Origin: Psychrobacter raelei
GTDB lineage: Bacteria; Pseudomonadota; Gammaproteobacteria; Pseudomonadales; Moraxellaceae
Direction: 5' to 3'
NCBI RefSeq assembly: GCF_022631235.3
Contig: NZ_CP093310.2
Span: 1-64,000, forward strand
DNA: 64,000 nucleotides
Part shown: piece by piece, positions 57,993 to 64,000 of the stretch
Layout: each line of letters begins with the position of its first letter
Numbering within the stretch: the stretch's first letter is position 1
Notes under the pieces: model-generated
The model's input: the letters and a program-made list of their open reading frames with translations, nothing else
What the model was told of the DNA's origin: nothing
Database searches by the model: none
Program-made: the position numbers and the translations under genes

Positions 57993-58331
57993 GAAGTCTC
58001 TTCCTTACAAAAATTGTGATGGTGTTTTAACCATCTAATATGTTTAACTAATAATTTTAATAGTCGTTTTATAAGTTACTTATACCGTCGCTAAGACGGT
58101 ACAGAACTTTCTAATAAGGATTTTAATCAATAACTTATACAGGTGCTAAGGCTGAATTGTTAAGTACGTACGAGCTATGTGAGTTTAGTTGGGCGATTGA
58201 TTGAAATTGGCAGTTTTTGGGTAATTGATTGTATAATTTATATAGAGTTTTGTTTCAAGCGAGGTTGATACATAAAAAAGCCCCATTGTGTTACCAATGA
58301 GGCCGTCTTATGTATTTGATGTGATTAAAAA
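57993..58331. other. Intergenic region, 339 bases
   Basis: Upstream of the GlsB/YeaQ gene and downstream of mpl, both on the minus strand. It contains the mpl terminator (58274-58303) and a small hairpin near 58090-58103 (ACCGTCGCTAAGACGGT). The remainder is AT-rich, with no open frame or RNA that I can support. Confidence 0.45.
58274..58303 (-). terminator. Terminator after mpl
   Basis: On the minus strand GCCTCATTG and CAATGGGGC (one G-U pair) form the stem, followed by TTTTTT. Confidence 0.75.
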
Positions 58332-59843
58332 TTAGTCTTTTTTTAGTGCCGCAATAAAGCGCTGATGAATGCCCTCAAAGCCGCCATTAGACATAATGAT
58401 AATGGCGTCATCTTGAGAAGATTGGCCAAGCTTGGCGCAAATATGGTCAATGATCTTTTGGGTGTCATTCATCACGTATTGCTGGTTGCTGATATTAGCG
58501 CCCTCAATGACATCAGTTAGACCCCATTCCAAACCGGCAGGCTCATACCAGATCACCTCATCTGCCAGCTGTGCTGAAGCCGCCAGATTGTCCTTGTGTA
58601 CCCCAAGCTTCATGGTATTGCTGCGCGGCTCAATAATGGCCCAAATTTTGGCGCCTTTTAATTTCTTTTTGGCACCATCTAAGGTGGTGGTAATCGCTGT
58701 GGGATGATGGGCAAAGTCATCAAATACTTTTATTCCAAAAGTGCTGCCACTCTCAGCAGCGCCTAGCTCTGCGATCAGCTCCATGCGGCGCTTAATACCA
58801 GAGAACTGCGATAACGCCGCACAAGCATCGGCCACGCTGATACCGATGTCATAAGCGGCCGCCACGGCCACCATAGCATTCTCGACATTGTGACGGCCAC
58901 TCATGCCCCAGTGTACCTCGCCACTCAAGACGTCGCCTTGGGTATTGGTGAAGTGAATGGCAAATTGACTGCCATCTTCGCTGATAAGCTCAGCCTGCCA
59001 GGCGATAGAGTCATCTTGGACGGCTTTATCTTGAACGCTCTTATCTTGCTGCCCGTTATTGGCAATCTGGGTGCGCCAGATGGGGGTCCAGCAGCCTTTG
59101 TCTATGGTGGCCTCTAAGCTTGGCGTATGAGCCGGCATAATAATTTGCCCAGAGCTTGGGATCATACGAATCATATGGTGGAACTGCGTCTGAATGGCAT
59201 CCAAATCTTTAAAAATGTCAGCGTGATCAAACTCAAGGTTATTCAAGATAGCGGTACGCGGGCGATAATGTACAAATTTTGAGCGTTTATCAAAGAAGGC
59301 TGAGTCATACTCATCGGCTTCAATCACGAAGTAACCACGCCCGCCTTGGGCATTTTTATCAGCGCCCAAGTAGCTGCTGTGAGCAAAGGCTTTAGTCAGA
59401 TTGTCATTCTCGCTCTCGACCAAAGGCACACCACCAATTAAGAAGCCGGCATCGATACCGCAGTAATGCAGCACCCAAGCGAGCATAGTGGTGGTGGTGG
59501 TTTTTCCATGAGTACCCGCCACCGCCAATACATGGCGATGTTGTAACACATGCTCTGACAAAAACTGCGGCCCTGAGGTGTAGGGTATGCCAGTATCCAG
59601 CATGTACTCTACCGCTTCAATGCCCCGTTTCATGGCATTGCCCACGATAACCAAGTCAGGCGCAGGCTGTAAATGAGTGGCATGATAGCCTTCTTGAATA
59701 CTGACCCCAGCACGTTCTAGCTGAGTGGACATAGGGGGATAAATATTGGCGTCAGAACCGGTGACAGTATGGCCAAGATCGCGAGCCAACAATGCAAGTG
59801 ACCCCATAAATGTGCCACAGATACCTAAAATATGAACGTGCAT
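58332..59843 (-). CDS. mpl: UDP-N-acetylmuramate:tripeptide ligase Mpl
   Basis: Ligates recycled L-Ala-gamma-D-Glu-meso-DAP tripeptide to UDP-MurNAc in peptidoglycan recycling. The N-terminal Rossmann-like opening is HILGICGTFMGSLALLARDLGH. The ATP loop is AGTHGKTTTTTML near residues 109-121, and the Mur-ligase block is EADEYDSAFFDKRSKF near 174-189. FDDFAHHPTAI near 379 marks the C-terminal half. It has 503 residues against 457 in E. coli. Part of the surplus is a polar segment (near 265-282) with repeated QDKSV/QDKAV units. It is transcribed alongside dsbB and gshA but apparently separately. Confidence 0.96.
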   Translation of the reverse strand: MHVHILGICGTFMGSLALLARDLGHTVTGSDANIYPPMSTQLERAGVSIQEGYHATHLQPAPDLVIVGNAMKRGIEAVEYMLDTGIPYTSGPQFLSEHVLQHRHVLAVAGTHGKTTTTTMLAWVLHYCGIDAGFLIGGVPLVESENDNLTKAFAHSSYLGADKNAQGGRGYFVIEADEYDSAFFDKRSKFVHYRPRTAILNNLEFDHADIFKDLDAIQTQFHHMIRMIPSSGQIIMPAHTPSLEATIDKGCWTPIWRTQIANNGQQDKSVQDKAVQDDSIAWQAELISEDGSQFAIHFTNTQGDVLSGEVHWGMSGRHNVENAMVAVAAAYDIGISVADACAALSQFSGIKRRMELIAELGAAESGSTFGIKVFDDFAHHPTAITTTLDGAKKKLKGAKIWAIIEPRSNTMKLGVHKDNLAASAQLADEVIWYEPAGLEWGLTDVIEGANISNQQYVMNDTQKIIDHICAKLGQSSQDDAIIIMSNGGFEGIHQRFIAALKKD

Positions 59844-59901
59844 GGAACCTCTGATGTCTATCTAATAAATGAAAGCTAAATGAATGAACGCTGATGCACT
59901 A

Positions 59902-60417
59902 CTAAGCGGTGCGCTTGCTAATAATACGCCATAAGACCAGTAGGTTAACCAAAATCAACGCGGTAAACAAGATAAGCGCTTGTTCTGGGATAGATAAGCC
60001 CAAAAATCTCCAGCTGATCTCAGCACATTCACCTGAACCGGATAAAACTTGATTAATCACCTGCTTCATCGGTAACGCCTCAAGGAAGTAATCCAGACCA
60101 GGGCCACACGCCGGTACTTGATCAGCGGGCAAATGTTGAATCCACACATGACGCGCTGCCACACCTGCCGACCATAAGATACCAGCCATTGACCCTATCC
60201 ACAGCAGTAATTGCATTCCCATTTTTTTGGGATGGCCCACAGCAGCAATCAGCGAAAATCCGCCCATGACCATCAAGCCGATACGTTGAAAAATACACAA
60301 GGGGCAAGGTTCAAGCCCTTTGTAGTTTTGCAAAAATATAATGGCAAATAGCATGGCCACGACAGAGGCGATGAACAAAATAAAGTTTAACGCACGGTAA
60401 GTGAGGAGGCGCTGCAT
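59902..60417 (-). CDS. dsbB: Disulfide bond formation protein DsbB
   Basis: Inner-membrane quinone reductase that reoxidises DsbA. It has 171 residues and four predicted helices. The first periplasmic loop carries CPLCIFQRIGL near residues 38-48 (the CXXC pair). The second carries the other redox Cys pair, in PACGPGLDYFLEALP and GSGECAEISW. All four essential Cys are present. Length is normal for the family. Only 58 bases separate it from mpl on the same strand. It keeps the oxidative pathway, although the nearby dsbC is only a fragment. Confidence 0.95.
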   Translation of the reverse strand: MQRLLTYRALNFILFIASVVAMLFAIIFLQNYKGLEPCPLCIFQRIGLMVMGGFSLIAAVGHPKKMGMQLLLWIGSMAGILWSAGVAARHVWIQHLPADQVPACGPGLDYFLEALPMKQVINQVLSGSGECAEISWRFLGLSIPEQALILFTALILVNLLVLWRIISKRTA

Positions 60418-60652
60418 AAAAGTTTGCTCCTTAGGAACACTAACAAAGAGAGCCAGTATAATTAGCTAATACAGCTAATAATGATATCGGCAACATTAAG
60501 CGTTATATTCTAAACTCAAAAACCAGATTCAGAAAATTATTTCTGTGAACAGCTCAGATAAGGCTTTGCATCATTTGTGGTCGCTTCTTGACAGCCTAAT
60601 AACCCTTATTGTCTGGCAAAACCTGACACGCTTATGATGAGCGCAAAAGCCT

Positions 60653-62233
60653 TTATCTATAATGCTGAATATAGTCATAGAAGTCTTGTGAGTCGTCTTT
60701 TTCAAGCTCCTGCTGCTGTAGCCAAGATTTTTCGGCCAACACTTCATATTTGGCCTGAGTTTTTGGACTCAATGAGCTGCGCAGGATAGATTCACGGTGC
60801 TGCTGGGCTAGGGCATGACCCAGCTGCCAAGTGCTGCCCAGTCTTTGGGTATCGGCCAAGACTTGAGCGGACAAGGTGGCATCGGGGTATACCGCTTTGC
60901 CTAGCATTAAGGTGACGGCCACACGATAATTATTGCCGCCATATTCTGCATCTAATAACGTGGCTAGAGGCATCATGGCCTCTAAGTGCTGCTGCATCCA
61001 CTCGCTTAGGTTTTGCTCGCTACCGTCACAAGTTTGGATGGTCAAGTCTGGAGCACGACCGTTATTGACCACACGCTCAAGGTTTTCTGCCAGTACCGCA
61101 TCCTCTTCTGGCAGTAAGTCAGGTGAGTCGGTAAGCAGGCAGTACAGTGCCAATACTTCTAAGAAACAGGCGGTCGATAAGCGAATACCGATATCACTAT
61201 AGGGGTCTAAGTCAACGGCTCTAAACTCCACATAAGCGATGCCGCGCGCCTCTAAGGCATGGCTTGGAGCTTCTTCAGACTCAGCAATTTGTTTGGGGCG
61301 GATTGGGCTGTAGTATTCATTTTCGATCTGTAAAATATGATCGTTAATCTGAATCGGATTGCCCTCATCGTCATCTAGACCAAGCTCGGTAAAGCCTGAG
61401 AACGGGGTATTGATAGCGCGGCGCAGACCTTCGATATATTCAGGTAAATTGTTATAGCGGATGTCTAATTGATCTTGAACACTGTTGGTATAGCCCAATT
61501 TGCCCATACGCAGACTGGTGGCTTTGGGACTATAGTAAGTGGTGTTATTCATCAGCTGTAAGTTGTGCTTACGGCCAGTTAAGAAGCAAGGACATACTGA
61601 GGGACTGGCGCCAGTTAAATACAGCACCAAGCTGCTCATGCGCTTAAAGTTACGAATCAGGCCTAAGTATTTGGCGTTTTTAAATTCGCTCAATGACTCT
61701 AATTGCTCCGACTTAGGGGTGTTGTCACGCCAAGCGCTGAATAAATCGTCCCCAAATGACAGGTTGTAATGCAGACCGGCGATGGTTTGCATCCGGCGAC
61801 CATAACGTATGCCAAGCCCACTGCGATATAAAGTCTTTAAGCGGCCGACATTAGAGCTGCCATATTCGGCCAGAGGAATGTCATTGTCATCGGATGAGAG
61901 CATACAAGGCATAGACAGCGGCCACATCAGCTCCCCATCTTCTAAAGACTGATACACCAAAACATGCAGCTCACGCAGCATATTAAGGGTCTCGGCCACA
62001 GTGGACTTAGGCGAGGTGATCAGCTCAAGTAAGCTCTCTGAATAATCGGTGGTGATATAAGGATGGGTCAATTTTGAGCCCAAAGATTGAGGATGCGGCG
62101 TCTGAGCCAAGTATCCATCAGACTGCATTCTTAACCCCTCTTTTTCTATACCACGCAACATGCCAGATAAGTGCTGGCTGGTTAACCAAGAGGGTATTAG
62201 AGGCTGGTGATTTGGGGCGGTTACTTCAGTCAT
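60653..62233 (-). CDS. gshA: Glutamate-cysteine ligase
   Basis: Catalyses the first, rate-limiting step of glutathione synthesis. The 526 residues follow the proteobacterial GshA type: MLRGIEKEGLRMQSDGYLA near residue 25, PHPQSLGSKLTHPYITTDYSES near 45-66, and GLHYNLSFGDDLF near 148. The segment YVEFRAVDLDPYSDIGI near 336 completes the active site. Length matches E. coli (518). The gene stands alone, and gshB is not adjacent. Confidence 0.97.
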   Translation of the reverse strand: MTEVTAPNHQPLIPSWLTSQHLSGMLRGIEKEGLRMQSDGYLAQTPHPQSLGSKLTHPYITTDYSESLLELITSPKSTVAETLNMLRELHVLVYQSLEDGELMWPLSMPCMLSSDDNDIPLAEYGSSNVGRLKTLYRSGLGIRYGRRMQTIAGLHYNLSFGDDLFSAWRDNTPKSEQLESLSEFKNAKYLGLIRNFKRMSSLVLYLTGASPSVCPCFLTGRKHNLQLMNNTTYYSPKATSLRMGKLGYTNSVQDQLDIRYNNLPEYIEGLRRAINTPFSGFTELGLDDDEGNPIQINDHILQIENEYYSPIRPKQIAESEEAPSHALEARGIAYVEFRAVDLDPYSDIGIRLSTACFLEVLALYCLLTDSPDLLPEEDAVLAENLERVVNNGRAPDLTIQTCDGSEQNLSEWMQQHLEAMMPLATLLDAEYGGNNYRVAVTLMLGKAVYPDATLSAQVLADTQRLGSTWQLGHALAQQHRESILRSSLSPKTQAKYEVLAEKSWLQQQELEKDDSQDFYDYIQHYR

Positions 62234-62654
62234 ACTATAGTCTCAAAATCAAAGGGGCCCATCACTGTTATTATAATTTTCAGTGGATATGGCGTTGTTT
62301 CTATCGGCAATATTTGGCCATTTATATTGTGATTAAGTGTAGCTTAAACCCATTTAAAAATCATATGTGGTTACAAATGATTGTAAAACAATAGGTAATA
62401 AGTCTTCAAAATATAGTTAAAAAATAACCGCTACAGTCTAAATAAAGACAGCTTGTAGCGGTTTTATGGCATTACTTTGCACAATAACGTGTCATTAGCA
62501 ATCAGGTCTTTGGTATTCATAACTTATCTGCTTGAAATAAAAGCAGATATGGCAGGCTAAGCGATAGACGGTGTCAGAAGTTAAAGCAATGTGGTAGAGC
62601 GGTGACACTCATGTTGCCAAGGGCTTTAACCCAATGCTTAATGTGGGTCACAGC
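62234..62654. other. Intergenic region, 421 bases
   Basis: Between the gshA start and the erpA stop, both minus-strand genes. It contains a 10-bp perfect inverted repeat at 62426-62463 and otherwise AT-rich sequence. I see no credible open frame or RNA gene. Confidence 0.45.
62426..62466. terminator. Candidate terminator downstream of erpA
   Basis: AACCGCTACA and TGTAGCGGTT form a perfect 10-bp stem. An inner GTCT/AGAC stem could extend it, and short T and A runs flank it. It could end the minus-strand erpA transcript, although it lies about 190 bases away. Confidence 0.55.
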
Positions 62655-62984
62655 CTAAATAGAAAAAGAGGAGCCACAGCCGCAAGTGGTGGTCGCATTG
62701 GGGTTGGTTACCACGAAGCGTGCCCCTTCAAGCCCTTCTGTATAATCTACCGTTGAGCCTTGCAGGTATTGGTAACTGAGTGAGTCGACCAATAAGGTAA
62801 CATCGGCATTCTCAAAACTGGCATCATCTTCGCCTTCTTCATCAGCGAAGTTAAAACCGTATGAAAAACCCGAACACCCACCACCAGTGACATACACTCG
62901 TAGCATAAGGTTGTTATCGCCTTCTTCTTCACGTAATTTGCGAACTTTATTAGCCGCACTGTCAGTTAGGGTAATGGTAGTCAT
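62655..62984 (-). CDS. erpA: Iron-sulfur insertion protein ErpA
   Basis: A-type carrier that passes Fe-S clusters to apo-proteins. The 109 residues are of HesB/IscA type. The three Cys ligands are in [13 protein letters not shown] near residue 36 and [11 protein letters not shown] at the end, spaced as in ErpA. The segment [31 protein letters not shown] is typical for the ErpA subgroup. GAGGATACT before the ATG is a strong ribosome site. It is a single gene divergent from the ABC-F gene. Confidence 0.95.
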   Translation of the reverse strand: MTTITLTDSAANKVRKLREEEGDNNLMLRVYVTGGGCSGFSYGFNFADEEGEDDASFENADVTLLVDSLSYQYLQGSTVDYTEGLEGARFVVTNPNATTTCGCGSSFSI

Positions 62985-63243
62985 AGTATCCTCGTAAAGC
63001 GCAAAACTTCACTGAACGTAAAATCAAATAGTCACACGCACCTGTCTTACAATAAGCAAAGAGGCAGATGAATAACTTAGCAGTGATTTTACGGTTATTT
63101 AAATTATTAGTCATTCAGTATAGCATAATGAGGCATAATGCTTGATTTTCAATGTCGCATAGCTGACCCTTTGTCCGTTTTTTGTTGAAAAAATTGTTAA
63201 CTGGCTTAACCTGCGAAGAAATAACCAAAAGTGATTATTATCC

Positions 63244-64000
63244 ATGATTGAATTTAATAAAGTTAGTGTCCGCCGTGATGGTAGAGTGCTATTTTCAGAG
63301 GCCACCTTTCAGATCCATCCGGGTCAAAAAGTGGGGTTGACCGGCAATAATGGTACCGGCAAATCCACCCTTTTTGGGGTAATCTTAACCTATATGGGTG
63401 AGCGCACCACCGATGAGCTGACCGTGGATGCGGGCAATATCAGTATTCCAAGCGGCTGGGAAGTGGCGCACATGGCGCAGGAAGTCGAGGGCAGCGCTCA
63501 GCCGGCCATTGACTATGTGCTAAGCGGTGATAAAGAGTGGTATGAGATTAACCAAAAAATGATGGCGCCTGATGAGTTAAGCGATGATGACATTGCACAC
63601 CTGTATCAGCGCTTTGATGAGATTGATGGCTATCGTACGCCGACCACAGCGGCGCAAATTATGGCCGGACTTGGGTTTCAGCCCACTCAGCATGAGCTGC
63701 CGGTGAATGATTTTTCAGGCGGCTGGCGCATGCGCTTAAACTTGGCCAAAACCTTGATGAGTCGTGCTGACTTGCTACTGCTTGATGAACCCACCAACCA
63801 TTTGGACTTAGATGCCATTTTATGGCTTGAGGACTGGATTGCTAAGTTTGATGGCACTGTTCTGCTGATCTCACATGACCAAACTTTTTTGGATGCCACC
63901 ATTGGCTTTATTTTGCATGTCGAAAATCAGCGCTTGACCTTATATACCGGCAACTATTCGCAATTTGTGCGTACCCGCAGTGAGCGTCTGGCGCAGCAGC
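63244..64000 (+). CDS. ABC-F family ATPase (YheS-like), truncated by window end
   Basis: Ribosome-associated ABC-F ATPase without membrane domains; members regulate translation or give antibiotic resistance. The first 252 residues are visible. They hold the first ABC domain with GNNGTGKST near residues 35-43, the signature FSGGWRMRLNLAK near 158-170, and Walker B LLLLDEPTNHLDLDA near 178-192. The start of the inter-domain linker follows (NYSQFVRTRSERLAQQ). The second ABC domain lies beyond the window. The ATG at 63244 is chosen from homology; its ribosome site is weak. Confidence 0.93.
   Translation, partial: MIEFNKVSVRRDGRVLFSEATFQIHPGQKVGLTGNNGTGKSTLFGVILTYMGERTTDELTVDAGNISIPSGWEVAHMAQEVEGSAQPAIDYVLSGDKEWYEINQKMMAPDELSDDDIAHLYQRFDEIDGYRTPTTAAQIMAGLGFQPTQHELPVNDFSGGWRMRLNLAKTLMSRADLLLLDEPTNHLDLDAILWLEDWIAKFDGTVLLISHDQTFLDATIGFILHVENQRLTLYTGNYSQFVRTRSERLAQQ

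Overview
This window is a chromosomal segment of a gammaproteobacterium of the Moraxellaceae, most likely Psychrobacter. I infer this from the order dnaA-dnaN-recF-gyrB at the left edge, the moderately AT-rich composition, and the protein repertoire (GDYXXLXY-domain protein, BCCT carrier, Mpl, ErpA). No search could be run, so the genus is an inference. No rRNA, tRNA or CRISPR array was seen.

Layout. 0-7.5 kb: the replication block dnaA, dnaN, recF, gyrB. It also carries three parS-type ParB sites and a dense cluster of DnaA boxes lying inside recF, in two segments that are extra compared with the usual RecF length. 7.6-12 kb: MntP manganese exporter, RlmF rRNA methyltransferase, a crotonase-family enzyme, and an AEC carrier. 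12.2-14.4 kb: a lone, strongly AT-rich KAP-family P-loop NTPase gene. 14.5-21 kb: lipoprotein, GNAT acetyltransferase, PatB/MalY C-S lyase, BCCT transporter, a 56-residue membrane protein, and guaA. 21.2-22.7 kb: a second AT-rich singleton (AlbA_2 / histidine-kinase-like ATPase / winged helix) that ends in an eight-copy 10-bp tandem repeat and sits between two almost identical terminators. 22.8-27.3 kb: a small membrane protein, a quinone-oxidoreductase-like enzyme, and a 1006-residue polytopic GDYXXLXY protein. 27.9-37.3 kb: an oligopeptide ABC importer locus with three tandem substrate-binding lipoproteins, two permeases and two ATPases.

37.5-43 kb holds lipoproteins and small poorly characterised genes around a nitronate monooxygenase. 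43.2-45.3 kb is a third AT-rich singleton, a GmrSD-like DUF262/DUF1524 nuclease. 45.4-52.5 kb holds a MATE exporter, a PepSY-TM protein, a thioesterase, a YheT-type hydrolase, a YigZ protein and RsuA. Near 53.3 kb there is a 5'-truncated dsbC remnant that still encodes a CPYC active site. 54.5-64 kb: DUF2939 protein, dnaJ, dapB, def, a GlsB/YeaQ protein, mpl, dsbB, gshA, erpA, and the start of an ABC-F ATPase cut by the window end. Three more parS sites lie at 51.5, 54.5 and 55.8 kb; the last is built into the dnaJ terminator hairpin.

How it fits together: the left end is the initiation and segregation hub (DnaA, clamp, gyrase, DnaA boxes, ParB sites). Core metabolism and envelope genes are interrupted by single-gene AT-rich inserts of defence-like families placed between convergent or terminated housekeeping genes. 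The best candidates for something undescribed are the DnaA-box cluster written into recF coding sequence, the parS/terminator chimera, and the three isolated defence-like inserts, two of them next to long imperfect palindromes.
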